From an uncultured Prevotellaceae bacterium (GTDB taxonomy: Bacteria > Bacteroidota > Bacteroidia > Bacteroidales > Bacteroidaceae): 64,000 nucleotides of DNA. The stretch lies in contig CAMNIN010000002.1 in assembly GCA_946540735.1 (NCBI GenBank), positions 102,663-166,662 on the forward strand. The letters are read 5' to 3'. Below are positions 1 to 9,117 of this stretch, piece after piece (positions within the stretch are counted from its first letter, which is position 1; each line of letters begins with the position of its first letter). The notes beneath the pieces were generated by a model, which worked only from the letters and a program-made list of their open reading frames with translations, was not told where the DNA came from and did not search any database. A program made the position numbers and the translations under genes.

Positions 1-1
1 C

Positions 2-769
2 AACCTTGGTCTTGACAAGATGCAAGTCATCAAATATGCCTCCATGGCCGAACGACAATATGTGGGGTTGAACAATGGCATTCTCGATCAAGCCTGTGTA
101 GTTCTCTGCGAATCGGAAAAGTTGTTATATCTTGACACCGAGACTTCGGAATACAAGATCCTGCAGTTTGGCGACGGCCGCAAGAGCCTGCCCTTCAAGA
201 TCGGCATTTTCTTCAGCGGCGTCACCCGCAAACTGACCGGAACCGACTATAACCTCCGTGTGTCGGAATGCAAGACCGCCGCGTGGATCATGCAAGCCTA
301 TGAGGACATACCTCTGAAGGAAATGCAAGACACCCGCTTGCGCGACATTCCTGAGGAGCTTTTCGAAAAGCATGAGGGGCAGATGCCGGTCCGTTTTGCC
401 AAGCGAGCCCGTCATTTCTATACAGAGTGCGACCGTGTGGAAGCCGGTGTGAAAGCCTGGGAGAAAGGCGACATCAAGGAATTCGGCAAGCTAATTTTCG
501 AAAGTTGCGAGAGTTCGATGAACAACTACGAGTGCGGATCACCCGAACTGATCGAACTCTACAAGATCATGCGCCGCACCGATGGCATCTATGGCGGGCG
601 TTTCAGCGGAGCTGGTTTCAAGGGAGCCTGCATCGCCCTTGTCGATCCCACCAAAGAAGATAGCATCCGGGAGTTCATCACCAAAGAATACCTGAAAGTG
701 TTCCCTCAATACCACGATTCCTTCAAGGTGTTCTTTTGCAACACCAGCAATGGCGTTGATTTTCTCTAA
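2..769 (+). CDS. Galactokinase-like GHMP kinase, 5' end cut off by the window edge
   Basis: C-terminal 255 residues of a GHMP-family sugar kinase. The frame stays open to base 2, so the first visible ATG (20) is internal. Galactokinase landmarks are readable: YVGLNNGILDQ near the start, the TDYNLRVSEC stretch, the helical RARHFYTECDRV segment, and the late glycine-rich motif YGGRFSGAGFKGACIALV. Such enzymes phosphorylate a free sugar at C1 with ATP in the cytoplasm. The ATP-loop motif and the start lie outside the window. A nucleotidyltransferase follows 30 bp downstream, suggesting a salvage pair: kinase makes sugar-1-phosphate, the next enzyme makes an NDP-sugar. The sugar is not certain; several galactose-contact positions cannot be checked, so arabinose, fucose or another sugar is possible. 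Confidence 0.85.
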   Translation, partial: NLGLDKMQVIKYASMAERQYVGLNNGILDQACVVLCESEKLLYLDTETSEYKILQFGDGRKSLPFKIGIFFSGVTRKLTGTDYNLRVSECKTAAWIMQAYEDIPLKEMQDTRLRDIPEELFEKHEGQMPVRFAKRARHFYTECDRVEAGVKAWEKGDIKEFGKLIFESCESSMNNYECGSPELIELYKIMRRTDGIYGGRFSGAGFKGACIALVDPTKEDSIREFITKEYLKVFPQYHDSFKVFFCNTSNGVDFL

Positions 770-799
770 TCCGATACACCGCCCCATCATTCCTATCAC

Positions 800-1531
800 A
801 TGAAAAATATCATCATTGCGGCAGGCTATGCCACCCGCCTTTATCCTCTGACCGAGAATTTCCCCAAACCCCTGTTGAAAGTAGGCAAGCGTTCTATCCT
901 TGAGCGGATGCTCGACGACATCGACCAGATTCCAGATATCGACGAGCACATCATCGTGACCAATCACAAGTTCTCATCCATTTTCAACGACTGGGCCACA
1001 GCCACCCATTACACCAAGCCCGTCCGCATCATCGACGATGGCACAGAGAGCAATGAGACCCGTCTTGGAGCAGTCAAAGACCTGCTTCTGGCCATCGACA
1101 CCTGTCAAGTGGACGACGACATCATGGTGCTCGCCGCCGACAACATCCTCGATTTCTCATTCCAGGGATTCGTGGATTTCTTCAAGAGCAAGCGCACCTC
1201 GGTGATCATGAGCTACCATGAGCCGGAACTGAAACGCCTGCAGCGCACAGGCGTCATCGCCGTCGACAGCAACTGGCGTGTACTTCAGATGCAGGAAAAG
1301 CCAGAAGTTCCCGTATCAGAACTGGCAGTACCCCCCTTCTATATCTACCGTCGTAGCGACCTGCCCCTGATCAAGGACTGCATGAACCACGGTTGCGGTT
1401 TCGATGCCCCCGGCAATCTCGCGCATTATCTGGTCGACGTCACCACCATCCATGCTTGGCAGATGCCCGGCAAGCGCTACGATATCGGTTCGCTCGACAG
1501 CTACGAGGAAGCCCAGACCTTGTTTGGCTGA
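800..1531 (+). CDS. Sugar-phosphate nucleotidyltransferase (NTP_transferase family)
   Basis: A 243-residue protein opening with the nucleotide-binding signature of the family (IIAAGYATRLYPLTENFPKP, residues 4-23). The usual GGxGTRL is AAGYATRL here, as in the choline-phosphate and sugar nucleotidyltransferase subgroup. VLAADNILDF carries the metal-binding Asp region, and MQEKPE is the sugar-phosphate loop. The family joins NTP and a sugar-1-phosphate to give an NDP-sugar plus pyrophosphate. It is short, consisting of the catalytic domain alone without a left-handed beta-helix. It starts 30 bp after the GHMP kinase and the two probably form a salvage operon. Substrate and nucleotide cannot be read from the sequence. 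Confidence 0.85.
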   Translation: MKNIIIAAGYATRLYPLTENFPKPLLKVGKRSILERMLDDIDQIPDIDEHIIVTNHKFSSIFNDWATATHYTKPVRIIDDGTESNETRLGAVKDLLLAIDTCQVDDDIMVLAADNILDFSFQGFVDFFKSKRTSVIMSYHEPELKRLQRTGVIAVDSNWRVLQMQEKPEVPVSELAVPPFYIYRRSDLPLIKDCMNHGCGFDAPGNLAHYLVDVTTIHAWQMPGKRYDIGSLDSYEEAQTLFG

Positions 1532-1562
1532 TACTGACGAGAGCATGATTTCACCATTATAA

Positions 1563-1856
1563 ATGTCTTGGAAGAAGCGTTATCGTTGTGAGACGTGCGG
1601 ATATGAGGCCGATGACTATGAAGGCCGCGGCTTGTTCCGTCAGGAGATCACATCGGTGAGCTGTGCTCAGTGCCACACCATCCAGCACCTTGTTGTAGGC
1701 GGCATCATCTCGGATGTCGCCCCTTCTTTTCGCAGTGAGGTGGGCCGTCTATGTCTGAGATGTGGCAGCGACGCCATCCGTATCTGGGACAAGAGGACCT
1801 GTCCGAAATGCGGCGGCCGCATGTCCTATACCGGAACTAAGGAATTCTGGACTTGA
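1563..1856 (+). CDS. Zinc-ribbon protein with four CxxC knuckles
   Basis: A 97-residue protein with four CxxC pairs: CETC (9-12), CAQC (34-37), CLRC (64-67) and CPKC (80-83). That is enough for two zinc ribbons. There is no catalytic domain or signal peptide. It follows the nucleotidyltransferase by 31 bp on the same strand and may be co-transcribed. The final codons fall inside the stem of the bidirectional hairpin at 1833-1871. No function is assigned; small zinc-ribbon proteins may bind nucleic acid or protein partners. Gene status is supported by the regular cysteine spacing and the clean ATG. Confidence 0.75.
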   Translation: MSWKKRYRCETCGYEADDYEGRGLFRQEITSVSCAQCHTIQHLVVGGIISDVAPSFRSEVGRLCLRCGSDAIRIWDKRTCPKCGGRMSYTGTKEFWT

Positions 1857-1871
1857 GAAATCCTTAGTTCC
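1833..1871. terminator. Bidirectional hairpin at convergent gene ends
   Basis: Perfect 11-bp inverted repeat: GGAACTAAGGA (1833-1843) and TCCTTAGTTCC (1861-1871), with a 17-nt loop and a T-run just downstream on the plus strand. The stop codons of both converging genes (plus ending 1856, minus ending 1864) lie within it. Confidence 0.7.
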
Positions 1872-3387
1872 AATTCTTTTTTCTCCCCCATTTTTTTTCA
1901 GCAAATCCCTTGAGGTATTCTCTCTCTTGCCTGTCAAGGTAGTAGAATACACAAGAGACCACAATCATAGCATACATCGCAGATGTGTGCATAATGAACC
2001 GTGCCCAGGACTCTTCTTGCTCCGGGAAAGCGAAGGAGACAGCGAAAACAGCAGCTGCGATCACCACGCTTTTGAAAAGTATATTCTTAGAGAAAGCCTT
2101 CAGATCAAATCCGAAAGTTTTCCTTGCGAACCAGATATTGACGACACATTGCAGCAAAGAGCAAGCGATCGTCACATAGATGGCAGAATAGCAACTGCCC
2201 CCGAGACAAAAGACCACATAGATCAGCACCACGTTGAGCAGATACAATACCGACATGTAAGTCTGCTGCCATTTGATTTTTCCTGTAGCATGCACACTCT
2301 GGTACAAGAAATAGGTGAATGAAGCCACATTCACATTAATAAGAGCGAGAACAGTGAACTGAGGAGCGTAGGGAGGCACATCAGCCAAAATGACATCCAA
2401 GACGAAATGCGGTTCGGCGATAACGGGAGCCGTTACCAGCAAGAGAAGGACGAACGTTATTTTCGTTCCCGAATCAATCAATTGATTCATTCTCTGTCGG
2501 TTACCTGCACTGTACGCGGCCATGATTTGCGGCACCATCGCCTGTTTGAAATTCATAGCAAAGGTATTGACCATGTTCATGATTGTCGCAGCGATGGCGT
2601 ATGCGGCATTGACCGTGAGGTTGAAGAAGATGTTGATCAACACGACCACTCCCTTGTCTCTGAGCAAAGAGAACAGCACCGTGAAGAGCAGCATCGAGAT
2701 GAAACCTGTCATTTCCTTCACAAGGGTTTTGTCCCTATCTATCCTGAATGCCGTCTCTTTGTATTTTCTGGCCAGGAAATTGACCGCCATGATATAAGAG
2801 AAGGTGATGACGAAGTTCATGACCGACAGGGTGATCAGTTTGTCGAAAGAAACCACATAGAGCAAGTATAAGATCACCAACCTGCAAAGAGCCTGTATGA
2901 TATCCAGAGTGGCGAACTTAGCGAAATCCTCTCTTGCCCTGAGCAAAGCAGCGTAAGGCACATTGAGTATATTGAGCAACAAGGAGAACAATGAGATTTG
3001 AAACACCACATGTGCGGCAAACATTCTCTCTTGTGGGATATTCAGTTTTCCAAGAAAGAAGACAGCGAAAATCTCCCCGACAAGCAGAGTAATGGCAGCC
3101 ACCCAACAATGCAAGTATATCCCCACCCCAAAGACCTTGGACAGTCGCTGCTCATTATTCTTGCCGATTTCATAGGAATAGAACCGCTGCACAGCCGTTC
3201 CCATCGACCCATTGATGAACGAGAACAAAGCGACGATGCTTCCCACGAGGTTATTGAGTCCATAATCCTCAGAGCCGAGAACCTGCAATGTGATTCTGAC
3301 GGTAAAGAAAGACACCGCCATGGTGATTGCCATACGGAAATAGAGGGCAATGGTGTTTCTTGCTATTTTTTTGTTGTTTTCCTGCAT
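1864..3387 (-). CDS. Wzx/MATE-like polysaccharide flippase
   Basis: A 507-residue, very hydrophobic protein with about 12-14 predicted membrane spans, the layout of MOP-superfamily polysaccharide exporters. The N-terminus (RNTIALYFRMAITMAVSFFT, then LGSEDYGLNNLVGSIVALFS) matches the Wzx-like oligosaccharide flippase pattern. Flippases move undecaprenyl-linked repeat units across the inner membrane. It is the last gene of the seven-gene operon that runs from 10326 to 1864. The ATG at 3387 is preferred; a TTG at 3393 would overlap the upstream TGA and is the alternative. Its presence implies that the glycan made upstream is exported. No Wzy polymerase is visible here. Confidence 0.88.
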   Translation of the reverse strand: MQENNKKIARNTIALYFRMAITMAVSFFTVRITLQVLGSEDYGLNNLVGSIVALFSFINGSMGTAVQRFYSYEIGKNNEQRLSKVFGVGIYLHCWVAAITLLVGEIFAVFFLGKLNIPQERMFAAHVVFQISLFSLLLNILNVPYAALLRAREDFAKFATLDIIQALCRLVILYLLYVVSFDKLITLSVMNFVITFSYIMAVNFLARKYKETAFRIDRDKTLVKEMTGFISMLLFTVLFSLLRDKGVVVLINIFFNLTVNAAYAIAATIMNMVNTFAMNFKQAMVPQIMAAYSAGNRQRMNQLIDSGTKITFVLLLLVTAPVIAEPHFVLDVILADVPPYAPQFTVLALINVNVASFTYFLYQSVHATGKIKWQQTYMSVLYLLNVVLIYVVFCLGGSCYSAIYVTIACSLLQCVVNIWFARKTFGFDLKAFSKNILFKSVVIAAAVFAVSFAFPEQEESWARFIMHTSAMYAMIVVSCVFYYLDRQEREYLKGFAEKKWGRKKNWN

Positions 3388-3389
3388 AA

Positions 3390-4694
3390 TCAACGGACCA
3401 TGATATCAGGGGATAGTGCTTTTCCACTGTCCCGGTGCTGTAGGATCTCATGGTAAGTCCTTCTCCATTTCTCCATAAACATTCTGTTGCTATAGTTCTC
3501 CTCGACCGTGACAAGCGCATTGTCTCTGATTTTCGAGGCGAAGTCTGGATTCTCGACGAGTCTGACCATTTGTTCGGCCATCGCTTTGTAGTCGCCTTTC
3601 TCCGAGAGCAACACACACTCTCTTTTCTCATTCAGTTGCGGAGTGGCTGGAGTGACGCTTGTCACCACAGGCAGTCCACATGCCATCGCTTCCCGGATTG
3701 TTCCCGAGATCATATCCACTTTCAGAGGCAGCAGTGCGAATCTCGATTTCTTGATTTGCCGCAACACATCCTCATGGGTGGCTTTAGGTCCGGTGAATTC
3801 AACAAACTCACTGATGCCAAGTTCCTGTGTTCTTGCATCAAGCGACATTTTATAAGGTTCGTCGTATGCCCCACTGACATTCAGTTTCAATCCCGGGTGC
3901 ATCTTCAATGCCAAAGCGAAAGCCTCTATCGCCACATCACAAGCTTTATTGATGTTCGCTGCGAAATACACGAAATCATATTCTTTTTCTCCGCACTCCG
4001 TATTGATATCCACCCCCACGGCCAGAGGTAGATCGCAAATCACCCCATTGGGCTGGATGAAGCGTCTGACATCCTGCTGAATCCGGGGGCTCCCTGAGAA
4101 TATATAATCGCATCTCCCGATCACCTGCCGTTCGATGCTTGCCCGTTGCTCATACGCCTCCTTGCTGAGGGCACTGTTCTCATAGAAGCCGGGAGCCGAC
4201 ATCAGTGTTTGGAGTGACACGAGGCACGGGGTCGTTTTGTCCACATCCAGGGCAGCCTGAGAATAATATGGATTTTCCGCACCTATCACATGCACGATAT
4301 CCGGATTGATTTTTTTGATTATTGAAGCCATGATTTTCCGATTCGACCTGAACGACCAATCCGTCTTACCCGTCCATTTGCTCCATCGATGATACAGGAC
4401 GCTATCATCCTGCGACCTGAAGCACACATAGCGCACCCCGTTGAGTGTAAAGATCTGGCACTTTCCGCTGATACCCTTATGAGGGAAAAGAACCGTCAGG
4501 TCGATATCATTGAAATGCTCAAATTCCTTGATGGCATTGGTATTCCACACAGCCATATCCTTCCATGCAGGCAACGCCGAGCCTTTCATCCAAGCCTTGA
4601 GCCTTTTAAGCAATGACTTTCTGAATCGAATGTGCTGCCTGACCCTCTCATTAGAAAAATGGCAGACCCACACCACTTTGATACGATTCCTCAT
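3390..4694 (-). CDS. GT-B fold glycosyltransferase (GT4-like)
   Basis: 434 residues. The N-terminal half begins IKVVWVCHFSNERVR and includes the acceptor-domain stretch PDIVHVIGAENPYYSQAALD. The C-terminal half carries the GT4 donor-site pattern (TGPKATHEDVLRQIKKSRFALLP, quoted in part, then REAMACGLPVVTS) with the conserved Glu-containing loop. It probably transfers a sugar from an NDP-sugar to a lipid-linked glycan on the cytoplasmic face. The start is the ATG at 4694, which overlaps the upstream TGA as ATGA. A longer reading from 4745 would overlap the upstream gene by over 50 bp and is unlikely. It is the only obvious glycosyltransferase in this operon. Confidence 0.87.
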   Translation of the reverse strand: MRNRIKVVWVCHFSNERVRQHIRFRKSLLKRLKAWMKGSALPAWKDMAVWNTNAIKEFEHFNDIDLTVLFPHKGISGKCQIFTLNGVRYVCFRSQDDSVLYHRWSKWTGKTDWSFRSNRKIMASIIKKINPDIVHVIGAENPYYSQAALDVDKTTPCLVSLQTLMSAPGFYENSALSKEAYEQRASIERQVIGRCDYIFSGSPRIQQDVRRFIQPNGVICDLPLAVGVDINTECGEKEYDFVYFAANINKACDVAIEAFALALKMHPGLKLNVSGAYDEPYKMSLDARTQELGISEFVEFTGPKATHEDVLRQIKKSRFALLPLKVDMISGTIREAMACGLPVVTSVTPATPQLNEKRECVLLSEKGDYKAMAEQMVRLVENPDFASKIRDNALVTVEENYSNRMFMEKWRRTYHEILQHRDSGKALSPDIMVR

Positions 4695-5749
4695 AAGACA
4701 TCTATCATTTTGAGGTATTCGTTCCATTCGCCGACATCCCTCCATGCGTTTTCACTGACAGGGAAGCAACCGATTCTCCCTCCCCTTCGCCTTATCACCT
4801 CCATCAAGTCGGTGATATGGAAAAACTCCCCTTGAGGGATATCGCTGATCAATTCGGGATTGAGGACATACACCCCAGTATTGATCATGTAGGTTGTCTC
4901 TGGTTTTTCTTTCAGTGCGGTCATCAGTCCATTCTCACCGGTTTCCACCACGCCATAAGGTATCTGATGACTTTTGACCGCTGTGATCACAGTCAGTTCA
5001 TTATGGTTGGCCACATGATAGTCGTAGACCTCTCTATAATCCTGATCGATGAGGATATCACAATTGGATACGAAAAAAGGAGTATGGATGATTTCCTTAA
5101 GCAAGGCTACGCTACCGATGGTGCCCAGCGGCCTGGTTTCCTGGAAGAACTCTATCTGATATTGATGCTCTAATTGGCTGAGATAATATTTGATCATGTC
5201 GGATTTGTAATTGACCGACATATAGAACCTTTTGCATCCGATACCCTCGAAACGGTCCATGATTTCCTCAAGGATGGTTTTCTGGCCGATCGGAACAAGC
5301 GGTTTGGGGATGACATTCGTGAGAGGCCTCAACCGCGTCCCCTTCCCTCCTGCCATGATGACCACGGGCACATCGATGGGATTTCTTTCTGGAGCTTTCT
5401 CATTGATGAAGATCTCTTTCCAGAACCACACATCTACCAGATTGCCATTCCCGTCAATGATGGGCATGCACTCGGCGCGGAGCCTTCTCATCTTCTCCTT
5501 GATCACAGACTCCTCATCATCGGTAGAAGCATAGATCTTGTTTTTGTCCAGGATCTTCCCTATCACATCATTCAAGGCCACATTCCGGATAATAGCCCTT
5601 TGAATATCGCCTATGGTAAGCAGTCCCAAAAAAATATTCTCCTCATACACGAACAAGATTTTCACCCCTAAGGCATCCATCCGCTTCATTGCATCGATGA
5701 GTGACATCTGCGGTGAGACGATCCTGTCCTGAATTTTCTCCTTCATCAT
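4691..5749 (-). CDS. CBS-domain / sugar nucleotidyltransferase fusion
   Basis: 352 residues in two parts. Residues 1-115 are a CBS-domain pair (SLIDAMKRMDALGVKILFV, LLTIGDIQRAI, then RAECMPIIDGNG). Residues 127-352 are an NTP_transferase domain with VVIMAGGKGTRLRPL (129-143), IPKPLVPIG, the metal-site NCDILIDQD and WRDVGEWNEY at the end. The architecture resembles PtmE-type enzymes of legionaminic acid gene clusters, which activate glucosamine-1-phosphate; that comparison is from memory. The start ATG at 5749 is preceded by AGGAG at good spacing, a rare strong Shine-Dalgarno in this window; a second ATG follows at 5746. The CBS pair may sense an adenosyl ligand, allowing allosteric control of precursor supply. 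Confidence 0.88.
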   Translation of the reverse strand: MMKEKIQDRIVSPQMSLIDAMKRMDALGVKILFVYEENIFLGLLTIGDIQRAIIRNVALNDVIGKILDKNKIYASTDDEESVIKEKMRRLRAECMPIIDGNGNLVDVWFWKEIFINEKAPERNPIDVPVVIMAGGKGTRLRPLTNVIPKPLVPIGQKTILEEIMDRFEGIGCKRFYMSVNYKSDMIKYYLSQLEHQYQIEFFQETRPLGTIGSVALLKEIIHTPFFVSNCDILIDQDYREVYDYHVANHNELTVITAVKSHQIPYGVVETGENGLMTALKEKPETTYMINTGVYVLNPELISDIPQGEFFHITDLMEVIRRRGGRIGCFPVSENAWRDVGEWNEYLKMIDVL

Positions 5750-5754
5750 TATTT

Positions 5755-5759
5755 CTCCT
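5755..5759 (-). promoter_or_regulatory. Strong Shine-Dalgarno before the CBS-nucleotidyltransferase
   Basis: Minus-strand AGGAG five bases before the ATG at 5749. It decides the start, because the longer reading from 5803 would run deep into the upstream gene. It lies in the 11-bp gap after the epimerase stop. Confidence 0.6.
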
Positions 5760-5760
5760 A

Positions 5761-6780
5761 TCAAATGGTCAATCCCGCGGTATAATCCTCTCTCCTGCCC
5801 CACAATTTAGCGAAGCGCTCCTTTTCCATTTCTTCCTTGATGTCGTTGAGACTTCTTAGATATCCATATTCGGGATGGTACCCCAATTCCTCGATGGTTT
5901 TGCTGATATCCAGCAGGAAGAAAGGAGCACTGGGTTTATCGGGCGCCATCACGATCCGCGAAGGATGATCGCTTGGCGAGAACACTTCGACGATACCCTT
6001 GAGTTGGTCAATCCTCGTGGTAGCGATTCCCGTTCCCACATTATAAAGTCCGCTTTTACCCCCGGAAGTCAGTGTTTTCTCGACGATTTGCACACAGTCT
6101 TTCACGTAGATGAAATCCCGGGCAGCCTGTGGATTGCCCCATAACTCGATATCGACACCCCGTTTGGCCTGTTCGATGATTCTCCACATCCCCTGCCAAC
6201 GTCTGGTTCCATCCACACAATAAGTCGGATCAGGATGATAACAGAAAATATTGGGCAAGCGCAGAATATAGTAATTGAAACCGAATTTTGCGGCATAATG
6301 GCAGACGATATCCACTGCAGCGTTTTTGGTGATGCAATAGATGGTATGGTCGTCATTGACAGGAAACCTCACGGGCGCATCCGCAGGAATGGGTTTGGTG
6401 GAACCGGTCAGGTAGATCACATCCGACCAGCTTTTAGGGTAGACAAACCTGCTGACACCAGCTTGCACCGCATAGTCGAGCACGTTCATCGTACCGATGA
6501 TGTTGGATTCCACATATTCGCGGGGGTCATACCCTTCCATTTTCGCAGGCAATACCGCTGCCATGTGAATGACGCCATACACATTTTCCTGCGGCAACTC
6601 CCGGAAATGATCTCTGCACAGGATATCAACCGAATGAAAAGGGATGCCATAGTCGGCGAAGAAGCCATTGTCGTCCTTCCGCTTTCCCACGGCAATCACC
6701 TCAAAGCCAAGTCCCTTGAGATGCAAGGCCGTGTAACATCCGATCTTTCCGGTAGCTCCAAAAATAACGATTTTCTTCAT
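5761..6780 (-). CDS. NAD-dependent sugar epimerase/dehydratase (extended SDR)
   Basis: 339 residues with the Rossmann glycine motif GATGKIG (8-14), the HMAAVLP substrate/NAD segment, and a YxxxK catalytic pair in YCITK. PQAARDFIYVKD matches the C-terminal substrate region of NDP-sugar epimerases. It probably epimerises or dehydrates an NDP-hexose intermediate of the operon product. The start ATG overlaps the upstream ATP-grasp gene's TGA as ATGA, indicating translational coupling. Substrate and reaction cannot be fixed from sequence; 4-epimerase is the commonest activity in the family. Confidence 0.87.
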   Translation of the reverse strand: MKKIVIFGATGKIGCYTALHLKGLGFEVIAVGKRKDDNGFFADYGIPFHSVDILCRDHFRELPQENVYGVIHMAAVLPAKMEGYDPREYVESNIIGTMNVLDYAVQAGVSRFVYPKSWSDVIYLTGSTKPIPADAPVRFPVNDDHTIYCITKNAAVDIVCHYAAKFGFNYYILRLPNIFCYHPDPTYCVDGTRRWQGMWRIIEQAKRGVDIELWGNPQAARDFIYVKDCVQIVEKTLTSGGKSGLYNVGTGIATTRIDQLKGIVEVFSPSDHPSRIVMAPDKPSAPFFLLDISKTIEELGYHPEYGYLRSLNDIKEEMEKERFAKLWGRREDYTAGLTI

Positions 6781-7973
6781 GTCGTGATGGTTATGAATCC
6801 ATTGATAGCCTTCAAATATCGAGCAGCCATAGTTTCCACCTCATTCCTGTCTTTGCCATGGAGCATGAGATGTCCATATCTATCCAGGCTGCTATGAATC
6901 TGAGGGACCTTGTCGCCGATTCCCAAGTCAAAGCAGAAATCTGCCACTCCAGGCCAGTCTCCCACCTCTCTGACAAGTGGAGAAATATCACTGACTACGC
7001 CCTCCGGCAGCTGTAAGTATCGGATACAGGAAACCATTCCTTCCGTGGCCTGAGGCACACTGATCGTCTCGCCCACTGCCATGCGAAGCAGGAGTTCTTC
7101 CATGTTGATGCCAGTGGACAACGGCACCAGATGCGACGAGATCATGTCGCCCCCCGACCTTGGACTGGTCTCGATCACGAAGATGCCCCGTGAATTGATT
7201 TTCAGTTCTGTATGCGAGGCGCAATTCTCAAAGTGCAAGGCGGCGGATATCTTATCGATGATTATCCGTATCTCATCTTTCACCATCTCAGGCAATGTGG
7301 CGGGCTGGAAATGCCCCATCTCCACATTATAGGGATAAGGAGTCGTCGTTTTCTCCGTAAACTGCACCACCCAGTTCTTACCACCCTGATGAAGAGCCTC
7401 GATGCTATACTCCTGTCCCTCGATAAATTCCTCCACCAGCACAGAATCCATTTTCGTGAAAGCCAAAGCTTCATTGAAAGCCCAGGCAAGCTGATTCTGG
7501 TCACGGCAGACCATTACCCCTCTGCTGCCAGAATTGTCACGGGGTTTCACTACCACGGGGAAGTTGAGACCATCCACATCATTGAGCGATGTCATCAGTT
7601 TTCCTTTGGCGCAAGGTATGCCGGCATCGTTGAAGCGCGACTTCATGCTGTATTTGTCGGTCGACCATCGTGCCGTATCGACGGAATAAAAGGGCAGCTG
7701 CATCTCCTGTGCCACACGAGCCATCATCACCAACGGTTTGTCGGTAGCAGCAGTAACGATGGCCGACACACCGTATTTCGTGGCCACCTCCATCGTTTTC
7801 TCGAAGTCTTGTCCTCCCACCACCTCATAAGCATCCACATCATCCCTGCAAGCGGCATCCGGCAGCGGGTCAATGCCCACGGTGTAGAGCCCCATGGCTT
7901 TAGCCCTGCAGATGATGGAGTGTTGTAGGGAGCCGACCCCGAACACCATGACTACACCATTGTCTTTTCTCAT
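6777..7973 (-). CDS. ATP-grasp carboxylate-amine ligase
   Basis: 398 residues. The N-terminal preATP-grasp Rossmann part (MVFGVGSLQHSIICRAKAMG) is followed by the ATP-grasp core: VVVKPRDNSGSRGV is the nucleotide-binding loop, VLVEEFIEGQEYS the hinge, and HTELKIN plus FVIETSPRSGGD the Mg-binding Glu/Asn region. Such enzymes activate a carboxylate as acyl-phosphate and join it to an amine. The operon also holds an aminotransferase but no acetyltransferase, so a likely role is acylating the new sugar amine with an amino acid or small carboxylate; this is inference. The ATG at 7973 overlaps the aminotransferase TGA (ATGA); a longer start at 8012 would lie inside that gene. Confidence 0.87.
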   Translation of the reverse strand: MRKDNGVVMVFGVGSLQHSIICRAKAMGLYTVGIDPLPDAACRDDVDAYEVVGGQDFEKTMEVATKYGVSAIVTAATDKPLVMMARVAQEMQLPFYSVDTARWSTDKYSMKSRFNDAGIPCAKGKLMTSLNDVDGLNFPVVVKPRDNSGSRGVMVCRDQNQLAWAFNEALAFTKMDSVLVEEFIEGQEYSIEALHQGGKNWVVQFTEKTTTPYPYNVEMGHFQPATLPEMVKDEIRIIIDKISAALHFENCASHTELKINSRGIFVIETSPRSGGDMISSHLVPLSTGINMEELLLRMAVGETISVPQATEGMVSCIRYLQLPEGVVSDISPLVREVGDWPGVADFCFDLGIGDKVPQIHSSLDRYGHLMLHGKDRNEVETMAARYLKAINGFITITT

Positions 7974-9112
7974 TTCTTCACTGTCTTTAGTGCAGCGAGC
8001 AAAGTATCGCAAACGAAGTCCACATCCTCCTCGGAGAGAGCCGCATACATGGGCAGTGTAATCTCATTGTTGGTCACATACTCCGTCTGAGGAAGAGCAG
8101 CAGCCGCCTCCCGGAATGTGGCGAACTGATGAACGGCAGGATAATGAACACTCGTCTGTACACCTTCGGCATGTATGAAATCCCTGATCCTGTCACGGTA
8201 TTCCCTTGTGGAATCAGTCAGGACAACGGGGAAGATATAATTGCTGACAAATTCATGGTTGTCGGCAAACGGTATGACCAGCCCATCGGCACCCTCAAGA
8301 CGCTTGAGATAGTGCTCACGCACTTTCACTCGGGTCTGCAGGTCACCGGGAAGTTTTTTCAGCTGTTGGATAGCGATAGCCGCTCTGATGTCATCCATTC
8401 TAAAGTTATACCCCAGACAAGTGATGTCGTACGAGGTGGCATGTCCTGAGGCACGCTGATAAGACATGGTAGTCATGCCATGAGAGCGGATCAGTCGGGC
8501 TTTGCGCTCCATCTCATCGTCATTGGTGATAAACATACCACCCTCGCCCGTAGAGATATTTTTGTTGGAGAAAAAGCTGAAAGCGGCACAGTCGCCGATG
8601 GTGCCGAGCTTCCGTCCTTTGTATTCAGAGAGCGGGCCATGGCAAGCATCCTCCACCACTTTCAGTCCATACTCCCGGGCAATCTCCATGATCTCCTCCA
8701 TCCGTGCAGGGAATCCTGCCATGTGAACGACGATAATGCCCTTTGTCCTTGATGTGATCTTCCTGCGGATGTCATCCGGGTCGATATTGATATGTCCGGG
8801 TCCCACGATGTCGGCGAAGACAGGAGTCGCACCCACATAGCGGATGCAATTACAAGAAGCCGCGAAAGTGAGCGACGGGCAGATGACCTCATCGCCTGGT
8901 CCGAAGCCACACACCATGCACGCCGTGTGGAGCGCATCCGTGCAGTTGGTCATGCTGACAGCGTGCTTCACGCCCCACATCTCCCGAAACATGCCCTCCA
9001 GTTCGGCATTCTTGGGACCAGTGGAAATCCACCCCGACATGATGGTATCGTAGGCTGCTTGAGCCTCACGTTCATCGAAATTCAGATTGAACAAGGGTAT
9101 TTTATATGCCAT
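7970..9112 (-). CDS. DegT/DnrJ/EryC1-type PLP sugar aminotransferase
   Basis: 380 residues with the family hallmarks: the N-terminal GWISTGPKNAELE segment, the PLP-phosphate region TNCTDALH, EDACH (Asp155) which contacts the pyridine nitrogen, and the Schiff-base lysine K184 in FFSNKNISTGEGG. Members transfer an amino group, usually from glutamate, onto a keto carbon of an NDP-4-keto-6-deoxy sugar. The dehydratase that would make such a ketosugar is directly upstream, 5 bp away. The ATP-grasp gene overlaps it downstream. Length and motifs are normal, so it should be active. Confidence 0.9.
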   Translation of the reverse strand: MAYKIPLFNLNFDEREAQAAYDTIMSGWISTGPKNAELEGMFREMWGVKHAVSMTNCTDALHTACMVCGFGPGDEVICPSLTFAASCNCIRYVGATPVFADIVGPGHINIDPDDIRRKITSRTKGIIVVHMAGFPARMEEIMEIAREYGLKVVEDACHGPLSEYKGRKLGTIGDCAAFSFFSNKNISTGEGGMFITNDDEMERKARLIRSHGMTTMSYQRASGHATSYDITCLGYNFRMDDIRAAIAIQQLKKLPGDLQTRVKVREHYLKRLEGADGLVIPFADNHEFVSNYIFPVVLTDSTREYRDRIRDFIHAEGVQTSVHYPAVHQFATFREAAAALPQTEYVTNNEITLPMYAALSEEDVDFVCDTLLAALKTVKK

Positions 9113-9117
9113 ATCGA

